From assembly GCA_022571135.1 (NCBI GenBank), contig JACZYK010000096.1, forward strand, positions 1 through 8,564: DNA of 8,564 nt, in the 5' to 3' direction. Source of the DNA: Bacteroidota bacterium. Lineage in GTDB: Bacteria > Bacteroidota > Rhodothermia > Rhodothermales > UBA10348. Positions 1 to 6,794 of this stretch are shown piece by piece. A program made the translations under genes and the position numbers. The notes below the pieces were generated by a model. The model made no database searches. It saw only the letters and a program-made list of their open reading frames with translations, and was not told the origin of the DNA. Each line of letters opens with the position of its first letter. The first letter of the stretch is position 1.

Positions 1-361
1 TGCTGAGGTCGAGAGCGCACTCGTTGCGTACGACTCGGTAGCCGAAGCAGCCGTAGTAGGTTTCCCGCACGAAATCAAAGGTCAGGGTATCTATGGATAT
101 GTGACACTCAACCATGGCGTTGAGCCGACCGAAGAGCTCCGCAAGAAACTGATCCAACACGTGCGCACCGTTATCGGACCTATCGCAAAGCCGGACTTCA
201 TACAGTTTGCTCCCGGGCTTCCGAAAACCCGAAGTGGAAAGATCATGCGGCGTATTCTGCGCAAGATTGCCGCGAACGACTACGGTGACCTGGGAGACAC
301 ATCAACGTTGGCTGACTCATCGGTCGTGGGCGATCTGATTGAGCACAGACAGAATCGGTAA
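1..361 (+). CDS. acs: Acetyl-coenzyme A synthetase, C-terminal part (5' end outside window)
   Basis: This is the last 119 codons of an AMP-forming acetyl-CoA synthetase, read from base 2 to a TAA stop at 359-361. The enzyme activates acetate in the cytoplasm with ATP and CoA through an acetyl-adenylate. The visible part is the mobile C-terminal domain of the ANL superfamily. It shows the [18 protein letters not shown] stretch and the motif [11 protein letters not shown]. The lysine in SGK (codon 239-241) is the catalytic lysine needed for adenylation, and in the family it is the site switched off by reversible acetylation. Both the motif and its distance from the C terminus are normal for Acs. 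The start, and the adenylate-forming N-terminal domain, lie left of the window. pckA follows 45 bases downstream on the same strand, which fits acetate assimilation feeding gluconeogenesis. A propionyl-CoA synthetase or other short-chain acyl-CoA synthetase is possible from this fragment alone. Confidence 0.93.
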   Translation, partial: AEVESALVAYDSVAEAAVVGFPHEIKGQGIYGYVTLNHGVEPTEELRKKLIQHVRTVIGPIAKPDFIQFAPGLPKTRSGKIMRRILRKIAANDYGDLGDTSTLADSSVVGDLIEHRQNR

Positions 362-397
362 GCTTTCGGCAGCCGATTTCGGGATCAAAAAATACAT

Positions 398-402
398 GAG
401 GA
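398..402 (+). promoter_or_regulatory. Ribosome binding site of pckA
   Basis: GAGGA lies four bases before the ATG at 407. It is the clearest properly spaced Shine-Dalgarno-like site in the window and supports that start. An ATG at 396-398 overlaps it but is in another frame. Confidence 0.55.
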
Positions 403-406
403 TAAG

Positions 407-2005
407 ATGGCCGAAGCGTTCAACCTCGAACAGTACGGTATCTACGTAGACAACATCCTTCGCAATGCTTCTCCGGCGGTCCTTTACGAGGAAGCGATCA
501 AGTATGACGAAGGGGCTGCGATATCATCCACCGGTGCACTCATGCTCCGCTCGGGTGAAAAGACGGGGCGGAGTCCCAGGGACAAACGCATCGTGGATAG
601 TCCCGAAATAACGAACGACGTCTGGTGGAGCAAGATAAATATCCCGATGTCCGAAGACGGTTATGAGATCAATCGCGAGCGCGCGATCGACTATTTCAAT
701 ACGTACAAGCGGCTATACGTCTTCGACGGTTTTGCAGGCTGGGATCCGAGATACCGGATCAGGATCCGGGTCATCTGCACGAGGCCCTATCACGCATTGT
801 TCATGCATAACATGCTGATACGGCCGAGTCAGGAAGATCTTGCCGAATTCACGGATCCGGACTACGTGATTTTCAATGCGGGAGCGTTCCCGGCCAACAG
901 TCACAGCTTTCAGGTCACTTCGAAAGCCACCGTAACCCTTAATTTCGAGAAGGGAGAGTTTGTCATCCTTGGCACCGAGTACGCAGGCGAGATGAAGAAG
1001 GGAATTTTCACGGTGATGCACTACATCATGCCGAAAACCGGTGTTCTGTCGATGCACTGCTCGGCGAACGAGGGAGATCACCAGGACGTCTCGCTCTTTT
1101 TCGGCCTCTCCGGAACAGGTAAGACCACGCTTTCGGCCGATCCCCGCCGCTCCCTGATCGGTGACGATGAACACTGCTGGACCGATGACGGCATCTTCAA
1201 TATCGAGGGAGGATGCTATGCGAAGGCTATCGGCTTGACCGAGGAGAACGAACCGGAGATCTTCGGCGCTATTCGTTTCGGGTCGATTCTCGAGAACGTC
1301 GTGTATGACCCCTATACGCGGGAAGTAGACTTCGACGACGTATCGATCACGCAGAATACGCGGTGCGCATATCCGCTGGAGTTCATCGACAACGCCAAGA
1401 TTCCGGCGACGGCTACGCACCCGAAACAGATCATATTCCTGACCTATGACGCTTTTGGAGTCCTACCTCCAGTCAGCAAACTCACCTCGGCACAGGCAAT
1501 GTATCACTTCATGAGTGGATACACGGCCAAGGTCGCGGGTACGGAGATCGGTGTGACGGAGCCCAAGGCGACATTTTCGGCATGTTTCGGGGCCGCTTTT
1601 CTTGTCTGGCACCCCGCAAAGTATGCTGAGATGCTGGCCGAGAGGATGAGAAAGCACGGCACGAGTACATGGCTGATCAACACCGGTCTCGCGGGTGGTC
1701 CATACGGTTCGGGCGAGCGTATGAAGCTCGAGTTCACGCGTGCCATCATCGACGCCATTCACGACGGTTCTCTGGACGACGTGGAAACGATCCGGGATGC
1801 CGTCTTTGGATTCGATGTCCCGACTTCGTGTCCTCAGGTTCCGGCAGGCGTATTGATACCCAGGGACTCGTGGACCGACAAGGACGCGTACGACAGGACC
1901 GAGGCGACTCTCGCACGCCTGTTCAACGACAACTTTGAGCAGTTCGCGGAAGGGTCATCCGATGAGATCCTATCGGCGGCGCCGAAAGCAGAAGGCGTTA
2001 CGTAG
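407..2005 (+). CDS. pckA: Phosphoenolpyruvate carboxykinase (ATP)
   Basis: This 532-residue cytoplasmic enzyme converts oxaloacetate and ATP to phosphoenolpyruvate, CO2 and ADP, the entry step of gluconeogenesis. The length is typical of the ATP-dependent family. Visible motifs, with equivalents by alignment from memory to the E. coli enzyme: substrate arginine in TGRSPRDK (R55), the metal/substrate block GEMKKG (K198), MHCSAN (H217), the P-loop GLSGTGKTT (233-241, K239/T240), the kinase-2-like GDDEH (252-256, D254), NTR (R319), and NTGLAGGPYGSGERM near 426-439. All expected catalytic residues are present, so the gene looks intact and active. The ATG at 407 has a GAGGA site at a suitable distance. 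The gene follows acs with a 45-base gap and may share its transcript. It ends facing the convergent kinase gene, 25 bases from that gene's stop, across an inverted repeat. Bacteria that grow on acetate, amino acids or other gluconeogenic substrates typically need this enzyme. Confidence 0.98.
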   Translation: MAEAFNLEQYGIYVDNILRNASPAVLYEEAIKYDEGAAISSTGALMLRSGEKTGRSPRDKRIVDSPEITNDVWWSKINIPMSEDGYEINRERAIDYFNTYKRLYVFDGFAGWDPRYRIRIRVICTRPYHALFMHNMLIRPSQEDLAEFTDPDYVIFNAGAFPANSHSFQVTSKATVTLNFEKGEFVILGTEYAGEMKKGIFTVMHYIMPKTGVLSMHCSANEGDHQDVSLFFGLSGTGKTTLSADPRRSLIGDDEHCWTDDGIFNIEGGCYAKAIGLTEENEPEIFGAIRFGSILENVVYDPYTREVDFDDVSITQNTRCAYPLEFIDNAKIPATATHPKQIIFLTYDAFGVLPPVSKLTSAQAMYHFMSGYTAKVAGTEIGVTEPKATFSACFGAAFLVWHPAKYAEMLAERMRKHGTSTWLINTGLAGGPYGSGERMKLEFTRAIIDAIHDGSLDDVETIRDAVFGFDVPTSCPQVPAGVLIPRDSWTDKDAYDRTEATLARLFNDNFEQFAEGSSDEILSAAPKAEGVT

Positions 2006-2006
2006 T

Positions 2007-2049
2007 GCCTGCTAACGCTAGAGGGCGATTTCAGGTAGCGTTGGCAGGC
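2007..2049 (+). terminator. Inverted repeat at the convergent junction, possible terminator
   Basis: The 14-base arm GCCTGCTAACGCTA (2007-2020) pairs with TAGCGTTGGCAGGC (2036-2049) around a 15-base loop. In the plus-strand RNA all 14 pairs form, one of them G-U (2013 with 2043). In the minus-strand RNA that position is an A-C mismatch, so the hairpin suits the pckA transcript better. It starts two bases after the pckA stop and runs over the stop of the convergent kinase gene. There is no T-run on either side, so it is not a classical intrinsic terminator. It could instead work with Rho, stabilise the mRNA 3' end, or limit read-through between the two converging genes. Confidence 0.45.
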
Positions 2050-2960
2050 CCTGTGATCGACCGCGCAATCCGGAGGGCCCCTTCCGAGGGCGTTGCTTCT
2101 GGCGATACAATGTGGAACTCCGGGATGGCGTCGAGCAATGCCTTCCCGAGCGCTTCCCTGTAGTACGCGTCATTAAACAGCCCGCCGATCAGTACGATTC
2201 TCGGTTCGATGGGTTCATGGGTCGATGCCGCGACAGAGGCGTCACGGGCAAGAGCGCGAACTTCCCGGAATACGATACGGGTAGCGACGTCATCTCCTGC
2301 CGATGCCTCCGCCAGCACCAGAGGAGCCAGGTCGGCGTATCGGAGATTTCGACCGTATACGGCCTCGATCAGATCGTTTCGGGACGCGACGCCAAGGTTC
2401 TCCGAAATCCGGATTTGAAGGGACGTTTTTTGTCCTCCGTCCATCGCGCGGGCGACGGCACGAAGCCCCTTCAGTCCCAGCTGTCTGCCGCTTCCGGGAT
2501 CCCCGATCGTGGGTCCCCATCCACCGGCTCGACAAAATCCACCCTGGTTGTCCGTGGCGTAGACACCGGACCCGGTTCCGGCGATGACAATCATCCCGGA
2601 TCCGCCCGAGAAGGCTCCCTCGAGGGCTATCTCCGCATCCGATAGGACGACGATTCGGAACTCGGGATCCTGTAACGCAGCACAGATTGCTCCGTCCAAT
2701 TCCCTCTTTTCCTCCGGCCTTCCCGCACCGGCGATTCCAATACAGAGTCTGAACGGCCCCTCGAATCCTGTGCGAAGTCTAATCTGCTCGACGAGAGATA
2801 CGATCTTAGAGGCTGTTCGTTTGGCACCCGCCTTCTGAAAATTCTCCCCTGAGGCCCTCAAGTTCAAAGGTCCGTCCAGTCCCGGAATTTCAGCGACCAC
2901 GTCGGTTTTGGATCCACCAATATCGAATCCGACGAATGCGATTTGGCCTGCATTACTCAT
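2031..2960 (-). CDS. BadF/NagK-type sugar kinase, probable N-acetylglucosamine kinase
   Basis: This 309-residue protein belongs to the ASKHA (actin/hexokinase/Hsp70) fold, BadF/BadG/BcrA/BcrD family, whose sugar-kinase members include N-acetylglucosamine kinase and the clostridial MurNAc/GlcNAc kinase MurK. Motifs in order: phosphate-1 loop FVGFDIGGSKT (9-19, D13), a likely catalytic-base aspartate in VLSDAE (D108), phosphate-2 loop IAGTGS (126-131), the NagK-like GGWGPTIGDPGSGR (146-159), and an adenosine-motif glycine pair in VLIGG (259-260). The human NAGK equivalent of the fourth motif reads GDEGS, so Pro155 replaces a common Glu. No transmembrane segment or CxxC cluster of the benzoyl-CoA-reductase-type activators is seen, which favours a sugar kinase. 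The ATG overlaps the TGA of the upstream acylase-like gene as ATGA (2957-2960), so translation is probably coupled. Likely role: phosphorylating an amino sugar released by cell-wall or glycan turnover. The exact substrate cannot be read from sequence. Confidence 0.82.
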   Translation of the reverse strand: MSNAGQIAFVGFDIGGSKTDVVAEIPGLDGPLNLRASGENFQKAGAKRTASKIVSLVEQIRLRTGFEGPFRLCIGIAGAGRPEEKRELDGAICAALQDPEFRIVVLSDAEIALEGAFSGGSGMIVIAGTGSGVYATDNQGGFCRAGGWGPTIGDPGSGRQLGLKGLRAVARAMDGGQKTSLQIRISENLGVASRNDLIEAVYGRNLRYADLAPLVLAEASAGDDVATRIVFREVRALARDASVAASTHEPIEPRIVLIGGLFNDAYYREALGKALLDAIPEFHIVSPEATPSEGALRIARSITGPANAT

Positions 2961-4894
2961 TTTTCCGGATGGAGTATCGTACGCTCATCAAATTCATTCC
3001 ACGCACTCGAACGAATCGACTCGGTCTGTCTGTTCTCCGAGAGAAATCGTCCAAGAAATTTCCCATACAGAACGTTAGGCCGTTCAAACTCGAAGTTTTC
3101 ATCCGGGTACGAGGAGAAGTAGCCTTCCCAGGCCGACGATGCCATACGCCATGCGAATGCACGCGTAGGTCCCCACGCCAGTGTTGTCGGATGCCCTCGG
3201 CCCGGAATCGGTACGGGTTGATACTCCCTTGCGAATTGCTGGACCGTACGCCTGTCGCCCGGCTGCACCGAAACCCACCCGGGAAAGTATACGGATCTTC
3301 CCTGGACAGTTTCCCATCGCCACCTGCTCATGTCAGATCCGTATCTCATCGACAGATCGGCGATTCCGGAACGGAGGGCGTCGAGCAGCACGCCAGGCGC
3401 CGCGCCGTCTCGGGCGCTCTCGGAAAGCCGGAGTTGAGTGGCATCGACAATAGAAGCCGCGATTGACTCGGGATTGAATTTCAGATCCCAGTTTCTCAGG
3501 TAGGAAAGGGCATCCGACTCGGGGCCATTCAGGGAGAATTCCGCCTCAAGCACGGATACCAACGCATCCGAGAACGGATGCATCGCAGAACTATACGTAT
3601 CCCTGAGGAGACTCGACGGATCGAGTGAATGCTCCTCACCGGACACGAGGTCATTAAGTCGCTCGGCGATTGCGCCGCCGCCGTCAGAATTCGTTACAAG
3701 AACGGTTCCCCGACCGAACATTCTCGACGTCGACGGGAAGCCCGTAATGAGCATCTCGCCTCCGTTATCGACCCGGATCCCGTCATTTCTGAAGAGCGAG
3801 AGAGATGGCACAGCACCGTCGATCAATCTGATCCATTCTCCGGTGTCCGATGCTACATGGAAACCGGCCCAGTCGAGTAGAACGGCCCTCTCCCGGTGCG
3901 CATCCGGGGCCTCGAATCCGATGGGCATTTTCTCGTCTACACGGACGATTTCCACCAATTCCTCGGCCCCTGCTTCGTCCGTCATCCGGTCGAAAGCTAG
4001 GCTTAGTTCGGATGCAGAGAAATTCTCGAATGATATCGAGACATCTGAATTCATAAGCAGCACCCAGGAGAAATTCGGATTCCTTCCCGCCGGTAGGATC
4101 AGCGTACCCGGAACCGAAAGCGCTCGCATTTTCTCCACGTTCGCGGTGCGGAATTCAACCGGCTGAAAGATGGGTACACCCGTGTCGCCCGTGACATATC
4201 GGAATCCAAGACCCGATTGATTTCCGGATCCGGAAAAGATCCCGATATCGTTTTCAAATCCGAATAGATGAAGTCGTCTGCGTATCGATTGGTCGATTCT
4301 CTGAAAAGCCTCGACCGACGCCGATATGCTCTCCAGGGACTGCACCGGGGCCGCAATCCACGCAAAAAGTCGTTCGACGGCCAGAGAATGCCACGGCTCC
4401 CACGGCTCCGGTTCGATTTCCATCAGGACAATCGGGGGGATCATCCTGACGCGACGCGACGCGAGTGCCGTTGATATGCCCGCGGCGAACGAGCCCAGGT
4501 GTTGTTTTTCCAAGTCCTTCAGATCCTGATAGGCCGCTTCGGCGTCCGCCGCAATCCGCAGTTCCTTCACAAGTCGATCGGTGTCGAAGGATTTCCTTCC
4601 GAACCATTCGCTGAGGCGGCCCAGCGCGGTCTGGCGGAGCAACAGGATTGTCCATGAATGATTCGTACCGTGTACGAAACCGAGTGCGGTCAGAAAGTCG
4701 CCCTGACTGTCTGCATGGATTTGAACCGGCCCCTCGTCAGACCAGAAGATGGTCGTCGTGTGCGAGAGCTCCGGGATATAGGACTCCGAAGGGGGGCTGG
4801 TATCGACTCCATAGGCCAGGTACCAGAGGACGCCCGCTATCAGAAGAGTGCCACTCGTGACGGCTCCGACCCCGATGATAAGTTTTTGTAACAC
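2957..4894 (-). CDS. Divergent, membrane-anchored penicillin acylase-family protein
   Basis: This 645-residue protein resembles Ntn-hydrolases of the penicillin amidase (S45) family, whose members cleave amide bonds of acylated substrates after self-processing. Residues 5-29 form one hydrophobic segment, so it is probably anchored with its body in the periplasm. Family-like features: FWSDEGPVQIHADSQGDFLTALGFVHGTNHSW (about 50-81), the LLLRQTALGRLSEWFG helix (84-99), EPEPWEPWHSLAV (161-173), VTNSD (400-404, N402 as candidate oxyanion-hole Asn), a DTYSSA helix (432-437), and LRNWDLKFNPESIAAS (466-481). Where the family has Gly-Ser-Asn-x-Trp with the nucleophilic Ser, this protein reads SGSGNQSGLG (221-230), with S221, S223 or S227 as candidates and no SNxW. 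The following LLANDPHL-type block reads IFQPVEFR, and the late GQSG...HY...W signature is not seen. At 645 residues it is shorter than many homologues. The start is GTG at 4894; an in-frame stop lies 15 bases upstream of it, and there is no strong Shine-Dalgarno site. Family membership is fairly sure; activity is doubtful. Confidence 0.72.
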   Translation of the reverse strand: MLQKLIIGVGAVTSGTLLIAGVLWYLAYGVDTSPPSESYIPELSHTTTIFWSDEGPVQIHADSQGDFLTALGFVHGTNHSWTILLLRQTALGRLSEWFGRKSFDTDRLVKELRIAADAEAAYQDLKDLEKQHLGSFAAGISTALASRRVRMIPPIVLMEIEPEPWEPWHSLAVERLFAWIAAPVQSLESISASVEAFQRIDQSIRRRLHLFGFENDIGIFSGSGNQSGLGFRYVTGDTGVPIFQPVEFRTANVEKMRALSVPGTLILPAGRNPNFSWVLLMNSDVSISFENFSASELSLAFDRMTDEAGAEELVEIVRVDEKMPIGFEAPDAHRERAVLLDWAGFHVASDTGEWIRLIDGAVPSLSLFRNDGIRVDNGGEMLITGFPSTSRMFGRGTVLVTNSDGGGAIAERLNDLVSGEEHSLDPSSLLRDTYSSAMHPFSDALVSVLEAEFSLNGPESDALSYLRNWDLKFNPESIAASIVDATQLRLSESARDGAAPGVLLDALRSGIADLSMRYGSDMSRWRWETVQGRSVYFPGWVSVQPGDRRTVQQFAREYQPVPIPGRGHPTTLAWGPTRAFAWRMASSAWEGYFSSYPDENFEFERPNVLYGKFLGRFLSENRQTESIRSSAWNEFDERTILHPEK

Positions 4895-4914
4895 CTCAGT
4901 CTGCTTGGTTTAGC

Positions 4915-4928
4915 GCCTGTTAACAGGC
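4915..4928. promoter_or_regulatory. Perfect 14-bp palindrome between the PolX-like and acylase-like genes
   Basis: GCCTGTTAACAGGC is a perfect palindrome with no spacer, in the 36-base gap between the PolX-like stop (4931-4933) and the GTG start of the acylase-like gene (4894). Without a loop it makes a poor RNA hairpin but a good binding site for a dimeric regulator. It may be an operator for an internal promoter of the two downstream genes. A processing or end site of the upstream message is the alternative. Confidence 0.35.
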
Positions 4929-4930
4929 CC

Positions 4931-6670
4931 TCATCGAATTCCCTTCGAACTGCCGTGGGAAATCCAGTCCGTGAAGGCTTCCAGGGTAAGGGCGTTGAGA
5001 CATTCGCCGGCCGACAGTCCTGCCTTGCGAGCCACCGACACGCCCCACTGCACATAGGGTAGTTGATCTATCGCGTGAGCGTCCGGATTGATGGCGACGA
5101 GGACGCCTCGTTCTATGGCAGCACGGATCCATCGCCAGTCCAGATCCAGCCTGTACGGATTGGCATTGAGTTCAACGGATACCCCGAATTCGCTACAGGC
5201 GTCGAGAACGGCAGAGTGGTTGATCGGATATCCTTCCCGGCGCAGCAGCAGGCGTCCTGTCGGGTGACCCAGAATCGAAGTAAACGGATTCGCGATGGCT
5301 CGAACGATCCGATCTGTCGCTTCGGACTCCGTCATGTTGAATCGTGTATGGATGCTTGCGACGACGAAGTCGAATGTTGCCAGTACTCCATCAGGATAGT
5401 CCAGACTTCCATCTGCGAGAATGTCGCTCTCAATTCCCGAGAATATGCGAAATTCGGATCCGTCGTCGCCGGCATAGCGCTCATTCAGAGCTCTGATCTC
5501 TTCCTGTTGCCTGTATACTTCCTCCACGGGTAATCCATGGGCTATTTTGAGGGACCGGCTGTGATCACAGATGCCGAAATACGAGAGTCCCATGGCTCGG
5601 GCGGCATCCGCCATCTCGGAAAGCGAATGGGCGCCGTCGCTATAAGTGGAGTGATTGTGTAGCGAACCCTTCAAGTCGCCGACTTCGATCAGTTGCTGGA
5701 ATCGGTGGGCTCGATGGTCGGTCATACCGGAAGCGCCGCCTGTTATTCGGGCGTCCGCTACTGCCTCGGCGTCTTCGCGAAGCTCCGGCGGGACAAAGAC
5801 CGCCGGAGCCGCCCTGAAGATATCCCGCTCGTCCGGTACGGAATCGGGATTCCCGAAGGCTGAAATCCAGGCCTCCACAAAGGACGAGGATCCGGTCTGC
5901 AGGAAAAGAATCGTCCCGAAATTGGTTTCTTCCGCAGGATGGATTACGAGAGGCAGGCCGTCATCCATAATTCCGCCGAAGCGGGATTGACGAGCATCGT
6001 CCGGCAATTCATGGAGCGGTCCCGTGATCTCCTCCAGGGATTCCATTCCTGCGCCGCCGCCCGGATTTACAACCAGGTCGATGCTTGAAACGGTTTCCAT
6101 CGATCGACGCAAATCTCCGGCAAACTCCGCACGTCGGACCGACGGGCAAGCCCGCAATCGCTCGAGGAGCACCGACGCTGAGGCGAATGCATTTGCATAA
6201 TGCCTCTGTTTCCTGTAGGCGCGAAGGGCGGACAGGTTTTCGAGAATCGTGCTCTGGCTCCTGGCGCCGAATCCCGACAGCGACTCGATGCGGCCGGTGA
6301 TCGCGGCCGCCTCCAGATCATCGAGTGTCTGCACAGCGAGCGTTTGCCAGAGAATTCTGACCCTCTTCGCACCGAGTCCCTTCACGGACAGGACGTCGAG
6401 AAGTCCCGGCGGTATAGCTCCCATGAGATCGTCCCGAACTCCGAAAGAACCTCGCTCAAGGAGCTCGCCGATCTGATCGGCCAGGCCTGTTCCTATCCCT
6501 TGAATTTCGGTCAGTGTGCCCGCCTTCAGGAGTTCATCTACGGGTTCTTCAAGCCTCTCGATAGTGCGTGCGGCTCCTGAAAAAGCCCGGCTTCTGAATG
6601 GATTGCCTCCGGTCAGATCGATCAGGGAGGCTGTTTCCTTCAGGATCCCTGCGATGGATTTATTGGTCAT
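4931..6670 (-). CDS. polX: PolX-family protein with PHP domain; polymerase site apparently degenerate
   Basis: This 579-residue protein has the layout and length of bacterial PolX (about 570 residues). It has an N-terminal 8-kDa-like region starting NKSIAGILKETASLIDLTGGNPFRSRAF, helix-hairpin-helix signatures IQGIGTGLADQI (57), VKGLGAKRVRIL (97) and LSGFGARSQSTIL (131), a polymerase-beta nucleotidyltransferase core, then a C-terminal PHP phosphoesterase domain (about 330-570). In the core GDLRRSMETVSSID (185-198), Ser196 stands where the first catalytic Asp of the DxD pair is expected, and D198 remains. The later VDLR block reads LVIH, with Val242 in place of the third Asp. PHP ligands look complete: H338, H340, D345, H370, E414, H441, H469, D530, H532. 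Known PolX enzymes fill short gaps in base-excision repair and use PHP as a 3'-5' exonuclease or phosphatase. Here I infer loss of polymerization with PHP activity kept. The ATG at 6670 matches the family N terminus; its Shine-Dalgarno site is weak. It is the first gene of the leftward unit. Confidence 0.88.
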   Translation of the reverse strand: MTNKSIAGILKETASLIDLTGGNPFRSRAFSGAARTIERLEEPVDELLKAGTLTEIQGIGTGLADQIGELLERGSFGVRDDLMGAIPPGLLDVLSVKGLGAKRVRILWQTLAVQTLDDLEAAAITGRIESLSGFGARSQSTILENLSALRAYRKQRHYANAFASASVLLERLRACPSVRRAEFAGDLRRSMETVSSIDLVVNPGGGAGMESLEEITGPLHELPDDARQSRFGGIMDDGLPLVIHPAEETNFGTILFLQTGSSSFVEAWISAFGNPDSVPDERDIFRAAPAVFVPPELREDAEAVADARITGGASGMTDHRAHRFQQLIEVGDLKGSLHNHSTYSDGAHSLSEMADAARAMGLSYFGICDHSRSLKIAHGLPVEEVYRQQEEIRALNERYAGDDGSEFRIFSGIESDILADGSLDYPDGVLATFDFVVASIHTRFNMTESEATDRIVRAIANPFTSILGHPTGRLLLRREGYPINHSAVLDACSEFGVSVELNANPYRLDLDWRWIRAAIERGVLVAINPDAHAIDQLPYVQWGVSVARKAGLSAGECLNALTLEAFTDWISHGSSKGIR

Positions 6671-6693
6671 CGGTGGCAGAAATGGGGATGGTG

Positions 6694-6762
6694 CTCGAGG
6701 GCGTGTCGGAACGTTGCTCAGGGGCGTACCAGGACGGCTCTCGAGGGCGTGCCGGATTCACA
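6694..6762. repeat. Three direct repeats with exact 23-bp period upstream of the PolX-like gene
   Basis: Units begin at 6694, 6717 and 6740. Units 1 and 3 share CTCGAGGGCGTG-Y-CGGA (16 of 17 bases). Unit 2 starts CTCAGGGGCGTACC and matches unit 1 at 14 of 23 positions, including the GGGCGT core. The array ends 24 bases before the ATG at 6670, in the leader or promoter zone of the leftward unit. The 23-bp period, about two helical turns, would place the units on nearly the same DNA face, as in multi-site operators. It may equally be a decayed tandem duplication. Confidence 0.5.
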
Positions 6763-6766
6763 AAAA

Positions 6767-6794
6767 CGTACTATGTACGCGCCAAAGTACTATG
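6767..6794. promoter_or_regulatory. Palindrome CGTAC-TAT-GTACG and a repeated GTACTATG
   Basis: CGTAC (6767-6771) and GTACG (6775-6779) form a perfect inverted repeat around TAT. The octamer GTACTATG at 6768-6775 recurs at 6787-6794, 19 bases on. Lying in the divergent intergenic region next to the 23-bp repeats, these may be regulator sites or promoter elements for either direction. No convincing sigma-70 or Bacteroidota -33/-7 promoter pair could be assigned. Confidence 0.3.

Noticed and set aside
713..1420. 235-codon open frame on the minus strand inside pckA
   Set aside because: It lies wholly antisense to a strongly conserved enzyme gene and shows no recognisable motif. Long antisense frames are common opposite conserved genes of this base composition.
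2112..2645. 177-codon open frame on the plus strand opposite the kinase gene
   Set aside because: The minus-strand reading has clear kinase motifs throughout. The plus-strand product has none and has a low-complexity, basic composition.
3747..4166. 139-codon open frame opposite the acylase-like gene
   Set aside because: Ser/Pro-rich shadow translation with no domain signal, contained within a gene that has family motifs across its length.
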